This document shows, piece after piece, positions 11,073-19,125 of a stretch of DNA of 64,000 nt. The notes below the pieces were generated by a model. The model was not told the origin of the DNA. It made no database searches and saw only the letters and a list, made by a program, of their open reading frames with translations. A program made the position numbers and the translations under genes. Source of the stretch: Ostrinia nubilalis (taxonomy: Eukaryota; Arthropoda; Insecta; Lepidoptera; Crambidae); the NCBI RefSeq assembly GCF_963855985.1, contig NC_087104.1:5890001-5954000 (forward strand). The letters run 5' to 3'. Every line of letters starts with the position of its first letter. Positions within the stretch are counted from its first letter, which is position 1.

Positions 11073-11571
11073 TCCTACTAATATTATAAATGCGAAAGTT
11101 TGGATGTCTGGATGTTTGTTACTCTTTCACGCAAAAACTACTGAACGGATTTATTTATTTATTTATTTATTTTTTGGGAAACATACAGTTACAATATATT
11201 CAAAATATTATATAAATAATATTTTGATGAAACTTTACAGTATTATTGTTTATAACCCAGATTAACATATAGGCTATAATTGAGGCCGTCAGCGCAAAAG
11301 TGGGCTAAGCTTAACATATAACTATGGAGCCTAAACTTGGTTAGGCCACTTTTATACTGCTTCGTAGGCAAAAATAATGCGCGCAAAAAGAATGTTTACA
11401 ACGCCCCATCTCTTAACTAAGGGTGAACTAGGGATAGGCCGCTTTAGCATCAAAATTTATTAGGTTTTGAATAAATTTTGAAAAATGTGGCTTTTGCGCT
11501 GACGGCCTCAATTTATAACGATCTGTGACAAACTAAATATCACGCGGGCGAAGCCGCGGGCGGAAAGCTAG
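11073..11571 (+). mobile_element. Helitron interrupted by other insertions
   Basis: The 5' end TCCTACTAATATTATAAATG and the 3' end, a GCGGGCGAAGCCGCGGGC hairpin followed by GGAAAGCTAG and T, are the classic ends of lepidopteran non-autonomous Helitrons. The core is broken twice: an (ATTT)n-led stretch at about 11150-11224, and a MITE at 11281-11510. The expected order TTTATAACCCAG, AGGCTATAA, ACGATCTGTGACAAAC is recovered across the insertions. It lies 56 bp upstream of the last transporter exon. Confidence 0.8.
11281..11510. mobile_element. MITE nested in the Helitron
   Basis: 230 bp with perfect 20-bp terminal inverted repeats (TGAGGCCGTCAGCGCAAAAG). The flanks are TATAAT and ATTTATAA, so the exact target duplication is unclear. 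It splits the Helitron sequence between AGGCTATAA and the TTTATAACGATC block. Confidence 0.8.
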
Positions 11572-11627
11572 TGATAAGGCCCCAACAATACCTACTAGTG
11601 TAATAACAGATAATGTTTTTGTTTCAG

Positions 11628-11721
11628 AACTCTGATCGCCCTGAACAGAAGAGACGCCGCCGAGCCTGCCCCCCCTCCTGCCGAAGTAAAGCCGAAAGAG
11701 AACGAGATAACGCGTTTTTGA
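11628..11721 (+). CDS. terminal coding exon of the SLC46-like MFS transporter
   Basis: Acceptor TTTTTGTTTCAG ends at 11627. One base completes the Ile codon left open at 4934, then the frame runs to TGA at 11719-11721. The peptide finishes the last membrane helix (ITLIALNRRD) and gives a short charged, proline-rich cytoplasmic tail (AAEPAPPPAEVKPKENEITR then F-stop). The basic NRRD step after the helix and the short acidic/basic tail suit an MFS carboxyl terminus. The minus-strand open frame over the same bases is a shadow. The 3'UTR is short, ending near 11805. Confidence 0.75.
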
Positions 11722-11784
11722 CATTGCCTATTTATTTCTAAGTGTTAATAATAACGTTACCTGTATTAGTTACCGAAAAATCTC

Positions 11785-11790
11785 AATAAA
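11785..11790 (+). promoter_or_regulatory. poly(A) signal of the SLC46-like gene
   Basis: AATAAA lies 64 bases after the stop codon, and is the first canonical signal on the plus strand downstream of the last exon. Confidence 0.6.
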
Positions 11791-11860
11791 TATAAGATTT
11801 CTATTGAATCGCGCGTTTGAGTTTGAAGTATCACAAATTATTTAAGACAAAATATACTTA

Positions 11861-12061
11861 CGAGTAAAAATATGGAATCACCCCTTGTGTTTTGTACCGC
11901 GCGAACTTAAGAACTGAATGACTATGTATGTATCTGTGGTATTAATTTAAAGTTTATAATATTACCTTTAAAATGGTGCCATTTTTATTTGCCTTCTATT
12001 AGTCATTTAGTTTTTGTGATCGCTCGAAACAAATAGGGTGATTCCATATTTTTGCTCGCGA
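11861..12061. mobile_element. MITE, AAAAATATGGAATCACC ends
   Basis: Left CGAGTAAAAATATGGAATCA and right GGGTGATTCCATATTTTTGC are inverted, continuing with TTGTGTTT against AAACAAAT. It lies between the convergent ends of the transporter and the PPR-like gene. Confidence 0.75.
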
Positions 12062-12063
12062 GT

Positions 12064-12750
12064 GTATTAATGACTGGGGGTTCGATTCCCTAAAGTACTT
12101 ATTTAGTTGAGATAACATACGTTTTAATTAAGGAATTATTAGGTAGACATATACCTACCTTCTTGCCTTAACTCTGAATTTAGATGAGGGATCAAGCTAC
12201 AGAGCCTGGCTACATAGAAGTCGCAGCGCTGGGACAGAGAAGTAAGATTCACTACATAGTATACATAGGTAAATCAAAGTCGCTTTAGGCTGTCTGTCCC
12301 TTTGTACGCTTAGCTTAGATCTTTAAAACTACGCAACGGATTTTGATGCGGTTTTTAGTAGTTCCATGTAGTTAGCAACAAAGCTAACATAACAACCAAC
12401 ATGAACTTAAGAAATCGTTATGAGATATCTTCTCAACAAAGACACGCGTGTAGACAGAAGTCACGTTTAAAAGATACGTGTACAATAACAATTAATCAGA
12501 TATAAATAAACAGTAACATAATTAAAACAAGGAAACGCTCGTTATCCTAAACTAAGTATTAAATAGGTTCACAAACTATCGAACAAAATGTTTACAAATT
12601 GATAACGAAACCGTAATACTTGAATTAGTTTAGATAATTAAAGTTGAAAGGTCAATGCTTGACCAAATTTGGCGTAGATTAGGCGTATAAAGATGAATAA
12701 CCTGGACTTCAGGGCATAGACACTACTCGGTTACACGAGATCGGCTTACT
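12064..12750. other. intergenic, no gene seen
   Basis: A short B-box-like stretch GGGGGTTCGATTCCC near 12077 may be a SINE remnant. The rest is A+T-rich with no exon signal. Confidence 0.4.
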
Positions 12751-12812
12751 GACATTGGAAGAAGCAAGTAGGTACATTTGTAGACTTAATTCTCCGCAAA
12801 CTACGTTTTATA

Positions 12813-12985
12813 CCGTAGATCGTTTCATCCAGGAAGACGCTCCCCACAATAAAATTCTTCCGCGATTGTTTGAGTGTTATCGGTACATAATGATGCTCGG
12901 ATTGCTCGGATCAAACTCCCTTGCACCCCGCGCTTCCCTCGACCAAGAATTGGTAGGGCGTGTCTTCGTGGATGAAACGATCTAC
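12813..12985. mobile_element. inverted-repeat element (GTAGATCGTTTCATCC arms)
   Basis: 12815-12843 and 12956-12985 form an inverted repeat of about 28 bp with two or three mismatches. The centre has no coding sense. It abuts the next MITE at 13004. Confidence 0.6.
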
Positions 12986-13003
12986 AGTTTGGTCGACTTC
13001 TAA

Positions 13004-13209
13004 GGCCTAGAACAGACGGTGAAACGCAACTGCAACGAAACTGCAACTTTGTGATGATTCTGATGAATGAAACTGAAACTAAAAGTTTCAAACTGGTCGC
13101 ATCATATGTGGTCTCTCAACGGACGCTATGGCAGAAACTTAGATGCAACTCAAAAGTAACTAGCAGTTGCAGTTTCGTTGCAGTTGCGTTTCACCGTCTG
13201 TTCTGGGCC
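13004..13209. mobile_element. MITE with GGCCTAGAACAGACGG ends and TAA duplication
   Basis: Terminal inverted repeats of about 45 bp (TGAAACGCAACTGCAACGAA inside both arms) are flanked by TAA on both sides (13001-13003, 13210-13212). This is the PIF/Harbinger-type 3-bp target. Confidence 0.85.
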
Positions 13210-13212
13210 TAA

Positions 13213-13510
13213 GACACCCCGCAAACTTTTAGTCGGCCGATAGTTGCGTCGGACTGTTAATCAATATAAACATGCATGGAAGTGTGCACATTACACCGAT
13301 TTGGTATCGGTTGATCGGCCTATTCCACTTTGATCACCTGGCTTTGACCACCCAGGTCATCTTATCCATGGGTGATCAAAGGACACCAAATTGTCGCTTG
13401 TAGTGATTTGGAGTTGATTCTTCATACAAATTGAAAGCCGATCAAAGTATCGGTGTAGTTCGTAGTATCGATACGTGTGTAGTTTGTGCGGTGTCCAATT
13501 GGTATGAAGA
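13213..13510. mobile_element. MITE, GTCGGCCGATAGTT family, with nested palindrome
   Basis: Blocks CTTTTAGTCGGCCGATAGTT, AAGTGTGCACATTACACC and GATTCTTCATACAAATTGAA are shared with copies at 33859, 41804, 55850 and 62462. A smaller inverted repeat (TTTGATCACC arms, about 13328-13380) is inserted inside. Confidence 0.6.
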
Positions 13511-13620
13511 ATCGACCAACGGAGTAGTACACACTACAGTAGTGTAGGTACGTAACTACTTCATGTTCTTAGTGATTATATAACAGCCCAATCAAACTAT
13601 CAACCGAAAGACTGCAGTCT

Positions 13621-13635
13621 GGGGGGGGGGGGGGG
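13621..13635 (+). repeat. run of 15 G
   Basis: An uninterrupted G homopolymer follows GCAGTCT and precedes TGTCTTTTC. It is very unusual in this A+T-rich background; its length should be treated as uncertain. Confidence 0.8.
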
Positions 13636-13980
13636 TGTCTTTTCAGCTGAGTAAATACTTGAATAAGTTTCGCAATTTTGTACGTGTAAAAAATCAACAA
13701 TCAATTTTCCAAATTACCGCATCGCGTCGTTCGTGTCAAGTGTTGAACAACTGTGTAAATGAAATAAATTAAAAGTCCGCTTATTCTAGACCCTTACAGA
13801 CATATCGAATTTTATTCCAATTTGTATACGGAATCAGACGATACCAAATCGAACACTATCCCAATTCTATGTTACATCCGAAAAAAATGTTTTTGTGTTT
13901 GTAGACAAAAACGACAATTTTTTCGGACCCGCACGCATTTGACTGATACAACAAAAAGTCAAAAAGTTATAATAAATAAT

Positions 13981-13986
13981 TTTATT
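13981..13986 (-). promoter_or_regulatory. poly(A) signal of the PPR-like gene
   Basis: AATAAA on the minus strand, 35 bases past the TAG stop at 14024-14022. Confidence 0.65.
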
Positions 13987-14021
13987 TACAAAAAATGTCT
14001 ACTACATTAAAAAAACTACGT

Positions 14022-14200
14022 CTAGAACTTAAGTTTGAAGTTTTTAGAGGTCGGTTTGTCAGCCGGCTTCGATTCTATAGGCGATATGCCGTGAATGAGC
14101 ATCTTTATGTACCTGCCTTGCTGGTCTGAGGGTAGTTTCACACCGAGAACTTCACAGTTTCTCATGATTTCTGCACAGCCCCGTATATCGCGTTGTCTCA
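14022..14200 (-). CDS. PPR-like protein, exon 3 (terminal)
   Basis: Acceptor TTTGATTTCAG (CTG at 14201-14203 on the plus strand). The first two bases complete a Leu codon begun at 15694. It encodes residues 319-377: RQRDIRGCAEIMRNCEVLGV is followed by a lysine/proline-rich tail ending KNFKLKF and TAG. The helix pair plus the GCAEIMRNCEVLGVKLPS pattern resembles one more PPR-type repeat (an A helix, a small-residue turn, then a proline). The frame is open only from the spliced junction, which explains why this exon looks like a small isolated open frame. The 3' end converges with the transporter gene, about 2.2 kb apart. Confidence 0.75.
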
Positions 14201-14286
14201 CTGAAATCAAACAAATTGTGTTTAAAATAAAAAAAAATTCGTGAATTAGATTGAAACGTCGTTAAACGCAGAATAATATGACTTAA

Positions 14287-14431
14287 GAAGTCATTCGTTC
14301 GTTTCAACTGACGGCCGCCCAGTGCTGGACAAAGGCCTCCTAAAGGATTTCTACAATGTTCGGTGTTACCCACATCCAGATAGTTCCCGCAGCCATCACT
14401 ATATCGTCGGTCCACCAAGTTGGAGGCCTAA
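14287..14431 (-). repeat. RTE-like LINE 3' end, AACG-tail type
   Basis: On the minus strand it reads the decayed carboxyl end of an RTE-like polyprotein (GPPTWWTDDIV-like start, then WMWV and a VQQW region lost), followed by GAAACGAACG. It sits in intron 2 of the PPR-like gene. Confidence 0.6.
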
Positions 14432-14534
14432 CTACACTACTTCTTACAGTTCGAGGTTCAGGAACTACATATACTACCACAACGGCATCATAAATCAAGA
14501 AGTAAGTAGCTGTTGTTTTAAAATAAATCATAAT

Positions 14535-14575
14535 ACATCATCATCATCATCATCTCAGCCATAGGACATACCTAC
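14535..14575 (-). repeat. LINE 3' tail with GATn
   Basis: Six CAT/ATC units followed by CTCAGCCATAGGACATACC. This is the minus-strand tail of the TSYG-stop RTE-like 3' end seen better at 34967-35072. Confidence 0.55.
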
Positions 14576-14631
14576 TTAATCATAATACATACTTAAACTT
14601 TAAGGTAGGCACATCTTAAAAGACTCGTAAT

Positions 14632-14771
14632 GGCGCGCGCTCACGGGTGACTTTTGTCACTGTGACAGTATGTCTCTCTTTTTCTATCTTAAAAGGTGTA
14701 AAACAGATTGATATATTTCTCTTAGAGAGAAATACTGTCACGGTGACAAAAGTCAAACGTGTGCGCGCGCC
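14632..14771. mobile_element. MITE with GGCGCGCGC ends
   Basis: The arms contain GTGACTTTTGTCACTGTGAC on the left and GTCACGGTGACAAAAGTC on the right, bounded by GGCGCGCGCTCACG and CGTGTGCGCGCGCC. It is in intron 2 of the PPR-like gene. Confidence 0.8.
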
Positions 14772-14987
14772 TTTAGTTACATACATACAAAATCAGTTTG
14801 TTAAATCATCCGTTTTACTGAGCTAAACTAATAGACCTTCTTCGAAAATAGTATGAACATTATAAAATATTTACAACTCAAGACAAACACGTTTGCCCAG
14901 TCAGGACTTTATCGTCCGTTCGTGATAAGGTCAGCAAATAGGACAGCAACGTCAAGTGTCATTAGGGCAAACGATTGGCACTGCAGA

Positions 14988-15440
14988 TAGGGTTGCTAGG
15001 TGTCCGGTTTTAGTCCGGCATGGCTTTAGTTCGGCCTGTCCGGCTTTAGTTCGGCCTGTCCGGCTTTAGTCCGGCCTGTCCGGCTTTAGTCCGGCCTGTC
15101 CGGCTTTAGTCCGGCTTAAATCCGGCCTGTCTGGCTTAAGTCCGGCCTTTCCAGCTTTAGGCCGGCCAGTCTGGCCTGTCCGACTTTAGTCCGGCTTTTC
15201 ATGTGCCGCGCCAGTCGAAAGTCGTCTTAGACGAGCCACAGAATAATATCAGAGTAAATTTACTCTGATAATATCGAGCTCACATGCGCCAATCAGAATG
15301 TTGGGCTACCGATTCGAATATGATAGTTGATAGTACTCACCCATGAGGTATGATATTACAAGTCGCTATTAAAAAAGTGCGTATGGCTTTAGAATTAGGC
15401 ACCAAGTCTGGTTTTTGTGTTTTTGGACTTGGCAACCCTA
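14988..15440. mobile_element. inverted-repeat element carrying a minisatellite
   Basis: The ends TAGGGTTGCTAGGTGTCC and GGACTTGGCAACCCTA are inverted. Inside are a 20-bp minisatellite (15012-15200) and, near 15249-15272, a perfect palindrome TATCAGAGTAAATTTACTCT continuing GATA. It sits wholly within intron 2 of the PPR-like gene. Confidence 0.65.
15012..15200 (+). repeat. 20-bp minisatellite, TCCGGCTTTAGTCCGGCCTG
   Basis: Five to six well preserved units with C/T variation at one position (AGTCCGG or AGTTCGG), then three to four decayed units (TCTGGCTTAAGTCCGGCC and similar). The unit itself is built from CCGG half-repeats. Confidence 0.85.
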
Positions 15441-15693
15441 ACTTCAGAATACCTATTGTAAGCAGCAGCAATTACTGTTGCATAATAATGTTTTGTAATT
15501 AATGCAATATTGTATAACGCATACAATATTGCATTACCTTTATGAAGTTGGTAAACAATGAATGAGAAAGTTTATTATGCATAATTTGGTGTTACTGTAT
15601 ATTTTCCTCTTTTTGATTTTTAGTATATTTTTTATGACCCTAGTCTTTCCTAAATTACATTTACTATAAATAAATCTTTTTTATTATACTTAC

Positions 15694-15830
15694 ACTTAAA
15701 GTTAAATAGGACTTGCAGCACTTTGACATAAGCGTCCATCATTTCAAACTTCAGCAGCTTCTGGAGTAGCCGTAGAACAGCATCTTCGTTATAATCTTCT
15801 CGAAGTATGGTAATACTGAATGCCGTTGAT
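15694..15830 (-). CDS. PPR-like protein, exon 2
   Basis: 137 bases between acceptor TTTCAG and donor GTAAGT on the minus strand. It enters with one base that completes an Arg codon (AG|A) and leaves with one base of a Leu codon (T|TG). It encodes residues 273-319, including STAFSITILREDYNEDAVLR and LLQKLLKFEMMDAYVKVLQV, two amphipathic helices with the spacing of a helical-hairpin repeat. Both flanking introns keep the frame, which strongly supports the three-exon model. Confidence 0.8.
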
Positions 15831-15915
15831 CTGAAAGGTATAAAATATATTTTTTTAATCGGTTTTCACTACAGTGTAAGTTTTAAATGAAACAGAAAGA
15901 CAAAAGTAGCCTTAC

Positions 15916-16733
15916 CTGTCTTGTATTATACCTCGAAGGGTCTTAGATGATTCTAATAACTCATCAGCTAACATTTGGTCAGAAAACCAACTACTTGACC
16001 AACAACTATGCCAAAAGCACACTAACGGATAATGATCACTAAACCTTTCACTGAATTCAAATATGTATTTCCTAAAAATTACTAGCGACGCTTCCGATCT
16101 ATTCATAACAGAATCGTGTATCAATTCCTTAAAAATTATTCGATAGCGACTTCGTAACTGTGTGTTGTTTTCGTAACACTGCTTCAGTATTGACAAACCT
16201 TTATCAGAATTGCCTTTCATACATTGCGCCTTGGCTAGATAATGCAAATATTGGCCATGTCTTTTGTACAATATTCTGTCACCTTTCAAGCAATATGTTT
16301 GTAACATTTCTACCATGTCCGTCCTGCCCAATCCACTGTAATGTCTGAATAACAACTTTAGCGTTGGCTCTCCGATAAACATTTGTGCCGTAAGACAATC
16401 TTTCAGTATCTGATCTACTTGGCTATCTTTATTCTTGGACATGAGATGCAAAATTAGATTTTGAACATCTTCAATGGACATTTTGGACACATCTTTAATC
16501 TTGTTGCTATCATCCATGAAGTGACGTATAGAAATATTCTGCAAATTAGTTACTGTAATGGCTTGTCTATCTTTAAACCTTTCAATCAAGTCACTGGTAA
16601 AAGCATCGATGTCTATACTTGTAGCGTAGTAATACACAGGACTGGGATATAAGTTATGCTTCTTTTGAAGATTGTTAAGAATTCGAAAGTATTTTAGAGG
16701 ATTTTTAATCACTTGCTGCCTTATTGAATGCAT
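15916..16733 (-). CDS. PPR-like mitochondrial protein, exon 1 (start)
   Basis: ATG at 16733-16731; the frame extends six bases further but only through a TTG, so this Met is chosen. Donor GTAAGG follows at 15915. It encodes residues 1-272 of a 377-residue protein. The N-terminus MHSIRQQVIKNPLKYFRILN is rich in Arg/Lys and lacks acidic residues, as in a mitochondrial presequence, with a possible end near YYYATS (33-39). From about residue 86 onward there are successive helix pairs: SIEDVQNLILHLMSKNKDSQ (87-106), TLKLLFRHYSGLGRTDMVEM (124-143), LHYLAKAQCMKGNSDKGLSI (163-182). These match pentatricopeptide/TPR-like repeats, which bind RNA in mitochondria. No nuclease or SMR domain is seen. I cannot name the orthologue; PTCD-type or mitoribosomal PPR proteins are options. 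Confidence 0.75.
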
Positions 16734-17020
16734 TTTCAAGGATTTTTAGGTTACTGTAATTTGAACACTTCTTAAACTCCGTCATGAAACACTGTCACGT
16801 AGTGATATTGGTGCAAACAATATTATTGTTCTTTGTGACGATGTTGTTTTCATTTTTAGCTTGTTATTTATCCAAATACACCTCGGAAAACATTGCAAAA
16901 ATAGATTAGATCATGATTGTTGACAAAAACATTGCGAAAAAATTATACATGACATAAAACGTCAATCGTGTCATCGCTGTCAGTCAACATATTGTCATCA
17001 TTACGTTTAGTTTAACCGTG
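16734..17020 (-). promoter_or_regulatory. probable 5'UTR/promoter region of the PPR-like gene
   Basis: The short region upstream of the ATG is the likely promoter. No TATA box is obvious at a fixed distance and no upstream in-frame ATG was found, so the transcription start cannot be fixed. Confidence 0.35.
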
Positions 17021-18090
17021 TTAGCAACCTCTGTGCTACAGTTATTACATTTTTATTCCTGTATATTTTATTTCTTATTTAATTATTTTAAGAACTGTTC
17101 ATTGAGAAAAATATTTTTAATTATTGAAAGTATTACTTTGATCTTATTATCACAAGTTTTAACAACATTTATCATCAAACGAAACGCATTAGATACAGAT
17201 AATAAATATCTCAAATCACGCCATCTAGTTTGGTATATTAAAACTAGTATGTTTGGTTACGTAGTTCGGTAAAATCCGCTAGATGCCAGCAATAGTTTTG
17301 AATTTGATGTTTTTACCCGATTGCGCAAGAACGAGGACTATGTTTTTCGAGTGTTTGTGTGTTTCGTTAAAAGAACTAAGAAACGAAGTCCTAAATTCAT
17401 AACTTTTCTTTTTGTCTATGGCCGTACCTAGGTTCCTATGTTTTGTGCCACATTGTACCTACTTATCCTAAAGTTTAAGGCCTAAACCCAAACAAAAGAT
17501 AAGCTGTATCATTCTATTCATACGAATTTTCTCTCTATCCAGGTCACAGTAAAAATTGATGTAGCATGATCATTTTCACCTCGTTGAATCCTATTCAACG
17601 AGGTGAAAATGATCACATCACCTAACTAAACTTATGTACCTATGGTATGCTTGAACTGGAAAAATACTAAGACATAGATGATAATTTTGGTGTCATATTT
17701 ACTTAAAACCTGATTTTAAAACTAATAATAACTCAAACACAGTCAACTTATAACAGCTTTTTGTAACACCAGCTAGCAGCCGCACCAGTTCTTTTAAGTT
17801 CTCACAGCAAGCAATGCGCCTTCTGTGCCAACGTATCGTGTATCGTTGTAATCGAACGCTCGACTTTTTCTATCGATTGCCGACATCGATGGATTGTCGA
17901 TTAACATACAGCATCACATCGATTAGTCGTGAATATCATAACGCAGCGGGGGGCGGTCGGGACGTGAAAAGGAAACACTCGCTCGTATTCTGATATTAGA
18001 ATGTGAGGATACAATTCATACAATACAAACAGTACGCAGGGTAAAATTGTTAGGCTCCATAAAGTTATATTTTTGTAGTAAATCAAGTCT
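17021..18090. other. non-coding, CpG-richer patch at 17820-17990
   Basis: Mostly A+T-rich. 17820-17990 is unusually CpG-rich for this window and holds several ATCGAT/TCGATT motifs (CTATCGATTGCCGACATCGA and others), which resemble DRE-like promoter elements of insects. No start codon exon with a donor was found next to it. Confidence 0.3.
17567..17615. repeat. perfect 23-bp hairpin
   Basis: TGATCATTTTCACCTCGTTG-AAT at 17567-17589 is exactly repeated in inverse at 17593-17615, with a three-base spacer CCT. No longer flanking arms or target duplication were found. Confidence 0.85.
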
Positions 18091-18091
18091 G

Positions 18092-18275
18092 GACAGGGCC
18101 GGACCGTGAGTTTAGGGGCCCTGGGCTAATACTATGTACCTACTTATTGCCCACCTACTACTACACCTATTTTTGACTTAATTGACTTAGCTGGATGGAA
18201 TCAATGAATTCCTTGAGTCTATGGGGCCCTGGGCTGAAGCCCAAAAAGCTATTTATAGTAGATCCGACCGGTAAA
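18092..18275. repeat. repeat with GGGCCCTGGGCT blocks
   Basis: GGGGCCCTGGGCT occurs at 18115-18127 and 18222-18234. The borders ACAGGGCCGGACCG and GATCCGACCGG are weakly inverted. Probably a degenerate dispersed repeat; class unknown. Confidence 0.4.
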
Positions 18276-19015
18276 TGCGTTATTCAAACGCTCACAACTT
18301 GTAAAAAATAACTAAGTAACTACTGTTTTCTTTTTTTTTTTTCAGACGATTTTCTTCGCAAGCAAGGAACTGCTGAGACATTCTGTTGTCGGTTTAATTA
18401 ACTTATAAACTTTAAAATCAGCTTAGGGCTTAGGAAATGTGAATGGGCCAAAACAAGTCTCATACGAGTTCCTACCAGGATGAAAAAAATGCCATTTGTT
18501 CAGTCCAATTAATCACAGACACCGATCTACAATTACAATAAAAGCGCTTAATTACAAAACAAACCATTAATTTCGTGCCAGTTAATTTAGAGGTCTACAT
18601 TGTCCCCATTAAAGTGACCACTTCGCTTATTTTTTTAATCTGTTTTCGTGCACCGGGCGACAGCACAGATAATAAATAATAGTAACAACCACAAATATAC
18701 CATCAGGACTTGGACCTATAATTTATGGGCCCCGATATGGTAATGAACCTCGCCTCCCTAGTTTGTCCACTTATTCCATAATTAATATGTTTCCCCTCAC
18801 GGTGTTATGACGTTTACCAAATTACAGAAATTAACTACGGCAATAGACGGTCCGAGCTGTAAATGCGATATTTGCATTATGAGCTACTTTTCATTGCTGA
18901 GTGAAGTTTTGTATGAATATTAAGATAGGCGCATGCAATTTCGCTGAAATACCCAAGTGTCGTAAAGAAACTGCTGCAAAAAGTTTACTTTTTGAGGAAT
19001 AACTACCTACCTAGT
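18276..19015. other. non-coding, possibly constrained
   Basis: 18530-18720 has many ATTAAT/TAATTA-type motifs (GCGCTTAATTACAA, CCATTAATTTCGTGCCAGTT), no repeat hallmarks and no coding frame. That composition is like developmental enhancers, but only an alignment could tell. Confidence 0.25.
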
Positions 19016-19125
19016 TTAACGCCCCTGGGTCTGCGGGTGTCTATGGGCGACGGTAATCACTTACCATCAGGTGATCCGTTTGCTCGTTTGCCTCCTATCA
19101 CATAAAAAAAAAAAAAAAAAAAAAA
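19016..19125 (+). repeat. poly(A)-tailed retroelement 3' end, copy 1
   Basis: TAACGCCCCTGGGTCTGCGG, ACCATCAGGTGATCCGTTTG and CTCGTTTGCC, then a run of over 20 A. A second copy with the same order and a shorter A run is at 29878-29977. It looks like the 3' end of a LINE or LINE-dependent SINE. Confidence 0.65.

Larger units (their letters stand above)
4935..11627 (+). other. intron of the SLC46-like gene, filled with repeats
   Basis: A 6.7 kb intron from GTGAGT to TTTTTGTTTCAG, with matching phase (two bases plus one). It contains at least nine transposable elements listed separately: MITEs at 4975, 6020, 6161, 7661, 8362, 9161 and 10792, a foldback at 9404, and a Helitron at 11073. The parts between, such as 5181-6019, 6293-6856, 6970-7660 and 7838-8361, are A+T-rich with no coding signal seen. 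Confidence 0.7.

Noticed and set aside
15012..15200. CRISPR-like array
   Set aside because: Units are contiguous 20-bp tandem repeats without unique spacers, in a eukaryotic intron.
17018..17272. 84-codon frame opposite the PPR-like gene as a divergent gene
   Set aside because: It starts at GTG rather than ATG, is A/T-driven and hydrophobic without family features.
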